A DNA stretch of 64,000 nt from CAYXZP01 sp964469485 (GCA_964469485.1 CAYXZP010000002.1:1-64000), one strand, 5' to 3'. Positions 9,354 to 18,001 are shown, numbered from the stretch's first letter. A program made the numbers and translations. The notes: generated by a model not told the origin, from the letters alone.

Positions 9354-11201
9354 ATGCTGCGAGCGGCCCTCATAGGAGCCCTCGTCTGGGCCGTGACGAT
9401 TGTTGCGGCGGCAAGCGCGCACGCGACCTTCAGTCGCGAACAGGTGATCTGCCGGGCGGCGGTCGCGCGTTCGGCCGCGAAGTTTGCCCAGCGAGCGGCC
9501 AATCACACGGCCAAGTGCCACAGCAGGCGCGACCGGCACAGATCCAAGGCCAGCGACCGGGCGGATTGTAACACCCTGGCCTACGGCGCGACAGAGCGGC
9601 TCGGCAAGGTCGAAGCGAAGCTGCGCTCCACCATAGCTACCCGTTGCAGCGCCAGGGCCGGCAACCAATGCGATCCTACGGCCATGAACTATCGGGAATG
9701 CCCGGGGATCTGCGGTGCGACGATCGCGACCATCGGGGATCTTACCGACTGTGTCGTCTGTCTGGTCACGGACTCGGTCGAGGAGATGTCCGATCTTACC
9801 CAGGGCAGTCCGGTCATAGGCCGCTGTAATGGCGGCGAGTACGACGGGCTCCCTTGTTATTCCTGCACGGGTGGCGCGGAGCCGGGCACCGCTTGCAACA
9901 CGGCGGCTGATTGCGAACTCGACGTTTGCGTCGAGGACCTTGGCGCAGGCGACGGCAATGGCGATGGTCTTTGCAACCTCGACGAGACCTGCCACTGCGA
10001 ACAGGATCCCTTGCTTCTGTGTAGCGCCACAAGCGCCACGCTATGCGAAAATGTGGAATGCACGGCCGGAGGCAAAGACGGCCTGGCGTGCAGTAAGGAC
10101 GACGATTGCCAGGCCCCCGGCAGCAGTCCGCCCCCGAGCGGGAGTTGCCACGACAGTGTGTGCAGGCTGCCTTGCGCTTCGAACAACGCTCAGACCGCCA
10201 AGTGCCACTACACTTTCTGTGAGGGCGGTAGCAACGATGGCGGTTTCTGCTCTGCTTATGGCAGATGCCCGGACCCAGGCGTTTGCACGCCGATCTTGGA
10301 GCGAACCTTGCGTAGCTGTCGTGCGGTGGTCGGCAAGAAACAGGCGCAGCACCTTGGCGTGCTGCTCAAGGAGCGTGTCAAGTGCCAGGCCGCCGAGGAG
10401 TTTGCCGGCGCCACCGACACCGACTGGTGTGCGTTGGTCAATCCGCAGAACAAGGTCGGCAAGATACGCGCCAAGGGTGAGCGCAGCGTGAGGAGGCGCT
10501 GTGGGTCGGGGCAGGCGCCGGAAACGCCCGCGAACTGTGCTTGCGAGACCGGTTCGCTCGATGGTTACAGTGGCATCGACGACGCGGACTGTCTCGCTTA
10601 CTGCGTCTTCGAGGAGTCGGATGCCGCCGGTTCCGGCCTCTTCGAGACCTTCTACTCCTTGGTGGTCACTTGCGGGGATGGTTACCAGGCCCCGGACGAG
10701 GAATGTGACGACGGCAACCTCATCGACGGCGACGGCTGCGACTCGAACTGCACCCCGACGGCCTGCGGCAATGCGGTCGTTACCGCCGGCGAGGCATGTG
10801 ACGACGGTAACCTCAGTGACGGTGACGGCTGCGACTCGAATTGCACCCTGCCCGCCACCACGACCACCACCACCCTGCCGGCCTCATGGACGCAGGTCCG
10901 GCAGATCCTCGAGCCGAGTTGCAGCGGCTGCCACGGTGCTGTGGCAATAGGGCCGGACAACAACTTGACCGGACTGCACGGGGCCGACGGCGGTTATCAG
11001 ATCTTGGTCGATGGCCTCTCGACCTGCGCCGGCGATCCCATGCTGGTCACGCCGGGCGATCCCGCAGCCAGCTTCCTGTACAACAAGGTGGCGGGGGCGG
11101 CACCGGCCTGTGGTGTGCAGATGCCGATGGGCCTCTCACTCGGCAGCGGGCAGGTCGAGACGATCCGTTCCTGGATCGCCGGCGGCGCGCTCGATGACTG
11201 A
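9354..11201 (+). CDS. Secreted Cys-rich DUF4215-repeat protein with C-terminal cytochrome-c-like domain
   Basis: A 615-aa protein with a signal peptide ending near 'AASAHA'. Residues about 25-60 ('TFSREQVICRAA...KCH') are paralogous to the N-terminus of the divergent neighbour, as is the following 'CNGGEYDGLPCYSCTGG' segment. Two DUF4215-type repeats ('CGDGYQAPDEECDDGN', 'CGNAVVTAGEACDDGN') occupy about 439-500, then a short Thr-rich linker. The last 100 residues hold a 'CSGCH' covalent-heme motif and a downstream 'QMPMG' Met that could be the distal ligand, plus 'PGDPAASFLYNKV' and 'IRSWIAGGA', as in the cytochrome-like domains of planctomycete and delta-type secreted proteins. An extracytoplasmic heme protein is likely; its partner is unknown. 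Confidence 0.88.
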   Translation: MLRAALIGALVWAVTIVAAASAHATFSREQVICRAAVARSAAKFAQRAANHTAKCHSRRDRHRSKASDRADCNTLAYGATERLGKVEAKLRSTIATRCSARAGNQCDPTAMNYRECPGICGATIATIGDLTDCVVCLVTDSVEEMSDLTQGSPVIGRCNGGEYDGLPCYSCTGGAEPGTACNTAADCELDVCVEDLGAGDGNGDGLCNLDETCHCEQDPLLLCSATSATLCENVECTAGGKDGLACSKDDDCQAPGSSPPPSGSCHDSVCRLPCASNNAQTAKCHYTFCEGGSNDGGFCSAYGRCPDPGVCTPILERTLRSCRAVVGKKQAQHLGVLLKERVKCQAAEEFAGATDTDWCALVNPQNKVGKIRAKGERSVRRRCGSGQAPETPANCACETGSLDGYSGIDDADCLAYCVFEESDAAGSGLFETFYSLVVTCGDGYQAPDEECDDGNLIDGDGCDSNCTPTACGNAVVTAGEACDDGNLSDGDGCDSNCTLPATTTTTTLPASWTQVRQILEPSCSGCHGAVAIGPDNNLTGLHGADGGYQILVDGLSTCAGDPMLVTPGDPAASFLYNKVAGAAPACGVQMPMGLSLGSGQVETIRSWIAGGALDD

Positions 11202-11204
11202 GCT

Positions 11205-11435
11205 TCAGCTTCCGCAGAGTTTCTTGTTGCGGCAGTAGCCGCGCACCAACTGATCGAGGTCGTAGGCGATGCCGGCCGTGTCCTTGGCGACCGCACCCAT
11301 CGTGCTTGCCAGTGCGGCCAGGTGTGCACCGCTCCCGTCAGCCGTCGCTCCGGCCGCCACGGGTCTGAGCGCCAGCGCCGCCGTTGCCAGCGCGATGATC
11401 GTGAGAACTGCCTTCGTATAAAGGTCGATTCGCAT
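11205..11435 (-). CDS. Small exported protein of unknown function (76 aa)
   Basis: A short gene with a strong ribosome-binding site: the minus strand reads AGGGAGGCTCAT directly before the ATG at 11435. Residues 1-30 ('MRIDLYTKAVLTIIALATA') are basic then hydrophobic, as in a signal peptide or anchor, with a possible cut after 'VAAGA'. The mature part is about 45 residues with two Cys near the C-terminus ('YCRNKKLC'), which could form a disulfide. The stop lies 3 bp from the stop of the convergent cytochrome-like gene. Small proteins beginning 'MRIDLYTKAVLT' recur in diderm bacteria, as far as I recall, but I know no function. Confidence 0.75.
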   Translation of the reverse strand: MRIDLYTKAVLTIIALATAALALRPVAAGATADGSGAHLAALASTMGAVAKDTAGIAYDLDQLVRGYCRNKKLCGS

Positions 11436-11515
11436 ATGAGCCTCCCTGTATCTTTCCTATCTGCCTCATAGCTGATACGGAGCCGATTCTCCCGCGCCCG
11501 AGCGCCCGAGTGCCA

Positions 11516-12793
11516 ATGGTGTCCTTCATCAGCAGCCGCCCACGCTTGCCGGTGGCCCTGCTGAACCGCCTTGGGCCGGCGCTCGGCATGCGGAACCGCC
11601 GCGGCGCTTCGCTCGACGCCGACGATCTGCTCGCGACCGCCACACGCAGCACGGGCCTCGACGACTTCGGCGGCGACGCTTTCCGCGAGCCTTTCGAGCG
11701 CCTCCTCGATTCTTACCGCCGCGATGCCCGTCTCACGCTGTTCGGGCGCATGGGCGTGCGCGGCGACCTGTCGCGTTTATTGGCCAACCGCCTGTTGATC
11801 GCCGACGAGTTGGCGCGCCGGCCCGAGACGGCTTCCACGAAGACGGCGCGTCCCTTGTTCGTGGTCGGGCTGCCGCGTACCGGCACCACGCTGCTTTACA
11901 ACCTGCTCGCGCTCGACCCGGCGCACCGACCCTTGCGGTTGTGGGAGGCCATGGAGCCCGTCACGCACGACAGGGCGGGCGCGACCGCCGGTGGCCGCGA
12001 CGGCAGGCCGGCCAGGGCCAGGCGTAATATCCGAACCTTCCACTACCTGGCGCCGGCGGCGCGCGCGATGCATCCGGTCGACCCCGACGGTCCGGAAGAA
12101 TGCGTTCCGTTGCTGCAGAACTCGTTCATGAGCCTCCAGTTCGAGGCCATGCACAACGTGTCCTCTTACGCCGGCTGGCTCGAAGGCCGCGACCTGTCGC
12201 AGACCTATGGCTATTACCGAAACCAGTTGCAGATCCTCCAGTCGCAACGCTCCGGCGAGCGCTGGCTTCTCAAATCACCGGCACACCTGTTCGCGCTCGA
12301 CTGCCTGCTGCGGTTCTTTCCCGATGCGTGCATAGTCATGACACACCGTGACCCCTTGCGGGTCATGGCCTCGTGTTGCAGCCTCATCGCGACCTTGCGG
12401 CGGATCGCCAGCGATGATGTGGACCCGCTCGAGATAGGACGGCAGTGGCCCGCCAAATGGGCGCTAGCCCTGGAAAAAGCCATGGGCGTACGTGAGAAAG
12501 CCGCGCAAGAGCACTTTGCCGATGTCCACTACGGCCACTTGCTGTCCGACCCGGTGGCCGCCGTGAACGGGATCTATAGCCGTTTCGGTTTCGAGGTGCC
12601 GGCCGGGATGGAGGATCGCATGCGTGCATGGCTCGCCGGTAACGCGCAGCACAAATACGGCAAGCACCGCTACTCGCCGTCGGACTTCGGGCTCGACGCC
12701 ACGCGCGAGCGTAGTCGCTTCGCCGCCTACAGCCGGACCTTCGGGGTCGCCGAGGAAGGCCGCGATGGGCCCTTGTTGCGTCCGCATCCATAG
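11516..12793 (+). CDS. Sulfotransferase-family protein
   Basis: A 425-aa cytosolic protein. The 5'-phosphosulfate-binding loop typical of PAPS-dependent sulfotransferases is clear: 'PLFVVGLPRTGTTLLYNLL' near residue 115. Later segments 'RWLLKSPAHLFALDCLL' and 'IVMTHRDPLRVMAS' carry the Ser/Arg residues of the 3'-phosphate-binding site. It should move a sulfuryl group from PAPS to a hydroxyl or amine of an unknown acceptor. I chose the ATG at 11516 over the GTG two codons earlier. It is followed 6 bp later by an SDR and then two acyl-CoA dehydrogenases on the same strand, suggesting a lipid-modification operon. Confidence 0.85.
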   Translation: MVSFISSRPRLPVALLNRLGPALGMRNRRGASLDADDLLATATRSTGLDDFGGDAFREPFERLLDSYRRDARLTLFGRMGVRGDLSRLLANRLLIADELARRPETASTKTARPLFVVGLPRTGTTLLYNLLALDPAHRPLRLWEAMEPVTHDRAGATAGGRDGRPARARRNIRTFHYLAPAARAMHPVDPDGPEECVPLLQNSFMSLQFEAMHNVSSYAGWLEGRDLSQTYGYYRNQLQILQSQRSGERWLLKSPAHLFALDCLLRFFPDACIVMTHRDPLRVMASCCSLIATLRRIASDDVDPLEIGRQWPAKWALALEKAMGVREKAAQEHFADVHYGHLLSDPVAAVNGIYSRFGFEVPAGMEDRMRAWLAGNAQHKYGKHRYSPSDFGLDATRERSRFAAYSRTFGVAEEGRDGPLLRPHP

Positions 12794-12799
12794 GCCCTT

Positions 12800-13615
12800 A
12801 TGTCAGCGGGCGCGATGACCATGAACGATAGATCCAGAACGGCGGCCACGGCTCTTGTGACCGGGGCCTCTTCGGGTATCGGCGCCGAACTGTGCGAACT
12901 GCTGGCCGCCGACGGCCATGATCTGGTCGTGGTCGCGCGCCGGCGCGAGCGGCTCGAGTCGCTGGCTGCCCGCCTGGCCTCCGACCACGGGATAACTACG
13001 ACGGTGCTGGCCAAGGACCTTGCGGCGGCAGGTGCTGCGCGCGAGATCTGTGCGTCGCTGGAGGCGCGCGGCCTGACGATAGACGTGCTCGTCAACAACG
13101 CGGGCTTTGGCGACTTCGCCGATGTCGCACGCGCGGACCAGACCAAGCTGCTCGATATGTTGCAGGTCAACGTGGTCGCGCTTACCGAGCTGACCAGGCT
13201 GCTGCTGCCCGGAATGTGCCAGAGAGGGCGCGGCCGCGTTCTCAACATCGGCTCGACGGCCGGCTTCTTCCCGGGGCCGGGCATGGCCGCCTACTATGCG
13301 AGCAAGGCCTACGTGAACTCTTTCACGGAAGCCCTGGCCACGGAACTCGCAGACACGGGCGTGACGGCCACGGTGCTGTGTCCGGGGCCGGTGGCCACCG
13401 AGTTCCAGTCCGCAGCCAATCTCGAGGGTTCGCGGTTCCTAAAACTGGCGCCCATGCAGACGACCGAGATGGTGGCGCGGGCCGGCTACAGCGCCATGAA
13501 AAAGGGACGGGTCATGGAGATCCCCGGCATCCAGTACAAGCTCCTTCCCCAGCTCACACGTTTCTCGCCGCGAGCGGCCATCCGTTCGGTGGTGCGCTTT
13601 CTGCAGACCCCCTGA
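12800..13615 (+). CDS. SDR-family short-chain dehydrogenase (DltE/YqjQ-like)
   Basis: A 271-aa classical short-chain dehydrogenase. It has the NAD(P)-binding 'TGASSGIG' at residues 21-28, 'NNAG' near 97 and the catalytic 'YYASKAY' Tyr-Lys pair near 165. 'CPGPVATEF' after the active site is typical of the family. It should oxidise or reduce a hydroxyl/keto group, plausibly on an acyl chain, given its neighbours. It lies in the tight gene row from sulfotransferase to acyl-CoA dehydrogenases. 'MTMNDRS' at residue 6 is an alternative start. Confidence 0.9.
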   Translation: MSAGAMTMNDRSRTAATALVTGASSGIGAELCELLAADGHDLVVVARRRERLESLAARLASDHGITTTVLAKDLAAAGAAREICASLEARGLTIDVLVNNAGFGDFADVARADQTKLLDMLQVNVVALTELTRLLLPGMCQRGRGRVLNIGSTAGFFPGPGMAAYYASKAYVNSFTEALATELADTGVTATVLCPGPVATEFQSAANLEGSRFLKLAPMQTTEMVARAGYSAMKKGRVMEIPGIQYKLLPQLTRFSPRAAIRSVVRFLQTP

Positions 13616-13627
13616 CCCCGCGCGTCC

Positions 13628-14863
13628 GTGGACCTCAGCTACAGCGCCGAGTACGAGTCCTTCCGGGGGGAGGTCCGCGCCTTCCTGGCGGCCAACTGGA
13701 CCGACGAGGACCGCGCCCGACACGACACCGACGACGTTATCGTCGGCAGCATCAGCAAGCCGGGCTCTCGTGTGACCGAGCTAAGGCTGGCCGCCATCGA
13801 GGCCGGCCTCTTTTACCGGGGCGTGCCGCGCCGTTGGGGCGGCGGCGAGCAGCCGTTCGACCCGCTCAGGTCCAAGATCATACGCGAAGAGTTCAAGGCC
13901 GCCGGCGCGCCGCGTGAGATGGTCGGCCAGGGGCCCTCGATGCTCGTGCCCACCCTGCTCGAACACGGCACCGATGAGCAGAAGGAAAAGTTGGTGCGCG
14001 CCACATTGCTCGGCGAGATCCTCTGGTGCCAGGGATACAGCGAGCCCGGCGCCGGTAGTGACCTCGCATCGCTCAGAACAAGGGCGGAGCTCGACGGGGA
14101 GCACTGGGTGGTCAACGGGCAAAAGATATGGACCTCGAACGCCGACCAGGCCGAATGGATGTTCTGCCTGGTACGCACCGAACCGGACAGGCCGCGCCAC
14201 GACGGCATCAGTTATCTGCTCATCGAGATGAACAGCCCAGGCATCGACGTGCGCCCGCTGCGCCAGATCACGGGGGAGGCCGACTTCAACGAGGTTTTTT
14301 TCGACAACGTGCGCGTGCCCGCGGGCCCCATTGTCGGCGAGCGCGGCCAGGGCTCGATCGTCAGCCGTTCCACCCTCAAGCACGTTCGCGAGGATACCGC
14401 CGCCACCGAGATCAACCGTCGCTCGATGGACGGCCTCGTGTTCATTGCCTCCGCGCTGGAGCGCAACGGCAAGCCGGCCATCAAGGATCCTGTGATACGC
14501 GACCGTCTCGTCGAGCTCGAATCGCGACTGCTCGCCCACGAGTACCATTCGATGCGTCTGCTGACGATGCAGTCCAAAGGGCAGGAGCCCGGTCTGGCCG
14601 CGATTGTTCCCAAACTTGCCGGGACCCAACTGACCTACGACATGGGAAAGACCGCCATGGACATCATGGCCTCGGCCGGCACTCTGGCGCCCGGGGAAGA
14701 GAGCGCACCGGCGGGTGGGATGTTCGTCACCGCCTACTACTGGGCTCTCGGGGTGCTCATTGCCGGCGGTACCGCCAACATACAGCGCAACATCATCGCC
14801 GAGCGCGGACTCGGCATGCCGCGGGACCCCGCCCAGGCCCGTCCGGGTTCCGCAAAGCCGTGA
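13628..14863 (+). CDS. Acyl-CoA dehydrogenase, subunit 1 of a probable pair
   Basis: A 411-aa acyl-CoA dehydrogenase starting at a GTG. Visible parts are the N-terminal helical domain ('YSAEYESFRGEVRAFLAANW'), the FAD/substrate segment 'WCQGYSEPGAGSDLASL' and 'VNGQKIWTSNA', and the C-terminal 'GGTANIQRNIIAERGLGMPR'. The Glu of the common 'EGT' motif is replaced by Gly. That is usual in the large chain of two-gene (alpha2beta2) dehydrogenases acting on steroid side chains or bulky acyl-CoAs. The next gene, 9 bp downstream, is a smaller dehydrogenase that would be the partner. Confidence 0.9.
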   Translation: MDLSYSAEYESFRGEVRAFLAANWTDEDRARHDTDDVIVGSISKPGSRVTELRLAAIEAGLFYRGVPRRWGGGEQPFDPLRSKIIREEFKAAGAPREMVGQGPSMLVPTLLEHGTDEQKEKLVRATLLGEILWCQGYSEPGAGSDLASLRTRAELDGEHWVVNGQKIWTSNADQAEWMFCLVRTEPDRPRHDGISYLLIEMNSPGIDVRPLRQITGEADFNEVFFDNVRVPAGPIVGERGQGSIVSRSTLKHVREDTAATEINRRSMDGLVFIASALERNGKPAIKDPVIRDRLVELESRLLAHEYHSMRLLTMQSKGQEPGLAAIVPKLAGTQLTYDMGKTAMDIMASAGTLAPGEESAPAGGMFVTAYYWALGVLIAGGTANIQRNIIAERGLGMPRDPAQARPGSAKP

Positions 14864-14872
14864 GGTTCGAAG

Positions 14873-15958
14873 GTGGATTTCGGGCTTAGCGAAGAACAGA
14901 CGCTGCTGGCCGACACCATCGGCCGCTATCTGGCCGACACCTGCCCGACCACCCGTGTGCGCGAGATAATGGAGGGTGAGAGCGGCCACGACGGCGACCT
15001 TTGGGCCGGCCTGGTCGAGATCGGGCTTGCCGGCCCCATCGTTCCGGTCGTCCACGGCGGCATGGGCGGCGAGATGCTCGATCTTGCCGTGGCCGCCGAG
15101 GAACTCGGCTATGCGGCCACGCCCGGGCCGTTCCTGGCGGTGTCGATGGCGGCGGCGGCCCTTGGTGCGGCCGATGACGAGCAAGCGGCCGCCCGTTTGT
15201 TGCCCCGCATAGCTGACGGCAGCGCGATCGTAACGGTCGCCATCGCCGAGGACGGCGAACGTTGGGATGCCGGCGAGATGCGGGCCACGGTCGAGGACGG
15301 GCGGCTCAGCGGCGGCAAAACCCTCGTGCCCTATGCTTCGATCGCCGATCATATGCTCGTGGCCGCAAACGGCACGGACGGGCCGGGACTGTACCTGGTC
15401 GAACGCGAGGCGGCCGGCGTGAGCTGCCGGTCGCTCAAGGTCAACGACCTGACGCGCCGGCTCGATGCCGTCAAGTTCGACGCTGTTCCCGCGCTGCGCA
15501 TCGCCGGGGCGGCTGCTTTCGAGCGCATGCGCGATACCGGGTTGGTGCTGCTGGCCGCCGACGCTTACGGAGGCGCGCGCCGTTGTCTCGAGATGGCGCG
15601 CGATTACGCCCTCGAGCGCGAACAGTTCGGGCAGGTTATAGGCGCCTTTCAGGCCGTAAAACACCAACTGGCCAACCTGGTCTCCGAGGTCGAACCATCG
15701 CTGTCGCTGTACTGGCACGCCGCGCACGCGCTCGACCGCGGTGCCGGTGACGCCTCACGCCAGGCGGCCTTGGCCAAGGCCAGGCTAACGGACGTGTTCG
15801 ACCGCGCCGCGCGCGATTCCACCGAACTCCACGGCGGTATCGGTTTCACCTGGGAGTACGATCTTCAGTTGTGGTTCCGCCGGTCGATGTTCGACCGCAG
15901 CTTCCTCGGCGATGCCGGCCGCCACCGCCAGCGGGCCGCCGACATGGCCGGCTGGTAA
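14873..15958 (+). CDS. Acyl-CoA dehydrogenase, subunit 2 of a probable pair
   Basis: A 361-aa acyl-CoA dehydrogenase from a GTG, shorter than its neighbour. It opens 'MDFGLSEEQTLLADTIGRYL' and ends with 'ELHGGIGFTWEYDLQLWFRR', the form common in the small chain of heteromeric dehydrogenases. The middle domain has weaker FAD motifs than a typical homotetrameric enzyme. By analogy with actinobacterial FadE/ChsE pairs, it likely forms one active site with the upstream product. It converges with the flavoprotein gene, 14 bp apart. Confidence 0.88.
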   Translation: MDFGLSEEQTLLADTIGRYLADTCPTTRVREIMEGESGHDGDLWAGLVEIGLAGPIVPVVHGGMGGEMLDLAVAAEELGYAATPGPFLAVSMAAAALGAADDEQAAARLLPRIADGSAIVTVAIAEDGERWDAGEMRATVEDGRLSGGKTLVPYASIADHMLVAANGTDGPGLYLVEREAAGVSCRSLKVNDLTRRLDAVKFDAVPALRIAGAAAFERMRDTGLVLLAADAYGGARRCLEMARDYALEREQFGQVIGAFQAVKHQLANLVSEVEPSLSLYWHAAHALDRGAGDASRQAALAKARLTDVFDRAARDSTELHGGIGFTWEYDLQLWFRRSMFDRSFLGDAGRHRQRAADMAGW

Positions 15959-15972
15959 GCTCGACCGGCCTT

Positions 15973-17976
15973 CTAGATCTCGCGCCCGGCCATGTGGCCG
16001 TCGAAGATGGCACGGTCGACGAAGCGCGCGGCCACGGCGTCGCCCACGCGTACGACCTCGGGCACGCGTTCGCGGAGTCCGAAATAAAGATCGTCTGCGG
16101 GAAGCCCGTGCGTGCGGACCACCACTGTGTCGACGCCGCTTATGATCTCGGGCCGACCCGAGAGCAGGTCGACCACGGTGGCCTCGTGTTCCCCGATGGC
16201 CGCCAACGCGCTTGTCGGCCGCCACGCGACACCGGCCGACACCGCGCGCGGCAGGGCGTTGGCCATAGTCTCGGCGTCGAGCAGCATTGGGCTGGCAAGC
16301 GGCATGACCAGGGTTACCTCGCGTCCCTGAGCGGCCAGCAGTTCGCCGAGGCCGAGCCCCTCGATGTGACCGACCACATCGAGAATGACGATACGGTGGC
16401 CGAGCTCGAAGGGGTCGTCGCTTTCCGTTGCCAGCGCTGCGAGCAGCGCGCGTTCGTGGTCGATCACGAAGGCGCGCTCCGACCCCGGCACCGGCATCTG
16501 GTGCCACTTGGCCCGTCCCTCGACCGTTGCCCGTGCGCCAGTGGCCACCACCACCGCATCGGGCGACATGGCCAGGACCGCATCGGCGCCGGCCCGCGTC
16601 GACAAGCGCATGTCGACGCCCCGTCTCTCGCACTCGGCTGTGCGCCAGTCGGCGAAGTCGCTCAGTTCGCCGCGACCGGGAAGACGCTCGGCCAAGCGGA
16701 CCTTGCCGCCGGTCTTGTCGCTCTGTTCGAGAAGGATCACCTCATGCCCGCGCGCGGCGGCCACCCAGGCGGCTTCGAGGCCGGCGGGTCCGGCGCCGAC
16801 CACCACGACGCGTTTCTTCGTGGAAGCGGGTTCGAGTTCGCCGAGTTCCCGCTCGCGTCCGACCGACGGGTTCTGGACGCAGGTGACCGGCAGGCCCTGC
16901 AATAGGTTGCCGTAGCAACCCTGGTTGGAACCGGTGCAAAGCCGGATCTCCTCGTTGTGGCCGGCTTTGGCCTTGGCCGCCCAGTCGGGATCGGCGATGA
17001 GCGCCCTGACGAGGGTTACCGCATCGGCCTTGCCTGCGGACAGTATCCCTTCGGCCTCGGCCGGTGTGAGTATGCGGTGCACCGCGAAGACCGGCGTATC
17101 CGAGAGCGCGGCGCGCACACGCGCCGTGGCCGGTACTCCGAAGAGGTGGGGCGCGTACAGCGGCCTGACCATTCCTATGCCCGAGAGGCCCACGCTGACA
17201 TCGACAAAATCAACGAGTCCGAGTTCCTCGAAGCGGGCGGCGATCTCGGCGGCCTCCTCCGGTCCTATGCCCGCCTTGCCCCGTTCCTCGTCGCCCACCA
17301 ACCGGACACCCACCGCCTTGGCGGTGCCGACGGCCTCGCGCACGGCCTCGAGCACCTCCACGGCGAATCGCATGCGGCCGGTGAGATCGCCGCCGTAAGC
17401 GTCGGTTCTCAGGTTACTTTTTGGCGAGAGGAACTCGTGGATGAGGTAGCCGTGGGCCGCATGTATCTCGACGCCGTCGAAGCCGCCGGCAACCGCGTTG
17501 CGCGCCGAGGTGGCGAAATGTTCCACGAGTTCGCGTATCTCGCCGGTCTCGAGCGGTTTCGGTGCTTCGTTGTAATTGGCCACGTGGGAAGGCGCCCACA
17601 CGGGCAGCTTGGACCAGTCGCCGCGATTGACCCCGCCGTTGTGCGCCAGTTGCAGGAAGACCGCGGCGCCCTCGGCGTGGACCTGCCGCGTGAGCCGCTC
17701 GAAGTGCGGCACGGCCGCGTCCTTCCAGGCCGCCGCGTTGTTGCTCATCTGGTAGGCCGTGGTCGGGTGGACCTGGGCCTGGCCGGCGATGACCAGGCCG
17801 GCCCCGCCACGGGCGCGGCGAGCCAGGTAGCGGCCTAGCCTGGCGCCGTAGTAACCCGGTTCACCGGTCTGCCCGGCCGGTTCGGTGAACATGGTGAAGT
17901 GGGCGCCGAAAACGACGCGGTTGGCTATGCGCACAGGCCCGATGTCCAGCGGTGAGAAGAGCTTGGGGTAGTTCAA
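15973..17976 (-). CDS. FadH-like NADH:flavin oxidoreductase (2,4-dienoyl-CoA reductase family)
   Basis: A 667-aa two-part flavoprotein. Residues 1 to about 330 form an Old-Yellow-Enzyme barrel ('LFSPLDIGPVRIANRVVFGA', 'GFDGVEIHAAHGYLIHEFLS'). Residues from about 390 form an FAD/NAD(P)H domain ('VVVVGAGPAGLEAAWVAA'). Between them is the Fe-S linker, where this protein reads 'CTGSNQGCYGN...VTC': the second of the four Cys ligands seen in E. coli FadH ('CIGCNQAC') is Ser. It likely reduces an enoyl or dienoyl CoA thioester or a related enone. The TTG start has a good AGGGAG ribosome-binding site 5 nt upstream. It is transcribed divergently from the hydroxylase gene. Confidence 0.9.
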   Translation of the reverse strand: MNYPKLFSPLDIGPVRIANRVVFGAHFTMFTEPAGQTGEPGYYGARLGRYLARRARGGAGLVIAGQAQVHPTTAYQMSNNAAAWKDAAVPHFERLTRQVHAEGAAVFLQLAHNGGVNRGDWSKLPVWAPSHVANYNEAPKPLETGEIRELVEHFATSARNAVAGGFDGVEIHAAHGYLIHEFLSPKSNLRTDAYGGDLTGRMRFAVEVLEAVREAVGTAKAVGVRLVGDEERGKAGIGPEEAAEIAARFEELGLVDFVDVSVGLSGIGMVRPLYAPHLFGVPATARVRAALSDTPVFAVHRILTPAEAEGILSAGKADAVTLVRALIADPDWAAKAKAGHNEEIRLCTGSNQGCYGNLLQGLPVTCVQNPSVGRERELGELEPASTKKRVVVVGAGPAGLEAAWVAAARGHEVILLEQSDKTGGKVRLAERLPGRGELSDFADWRTAECERRGVDMRLSTRAGADAVLAMSPDAVVVATGARATVEGRAKWHQMPVPGSERAFVIDHERALLAALATESDDPFELGHRIVILDVVGHIEGLGLGELLAAQGREVTLVMPLASPMLLDAETMANALPRAVSAGVAWRPTSALAAIGEHEATVVDLLSGRPEIISGVDTVVVRTHGLPADDLYFGLRERVPEVVRVGDAVAARFVDRAIFDGHMAGREI

Positions 17977-18001
17977 GGCGCTCCCTGTTTGTCGCCCGCC
18001 G

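Noticed and set aside
13781..15727. Long open frame (648 codons) on the minus strand opposite two acyl-CoA dehydrogenases
   Set aside because: It mirrors the two dehydrogenase genes; its translation is His/Arg/Gly-rich with no domain, whereas the plus-strand products have full family motifs.
15871..17838. Several plus-strand open frames of 157-344 codons opposite the FadH-like gene
   Set aside because: They are shadows of the flavoprotein gene and have no family similarity or ribosome-binding sites.
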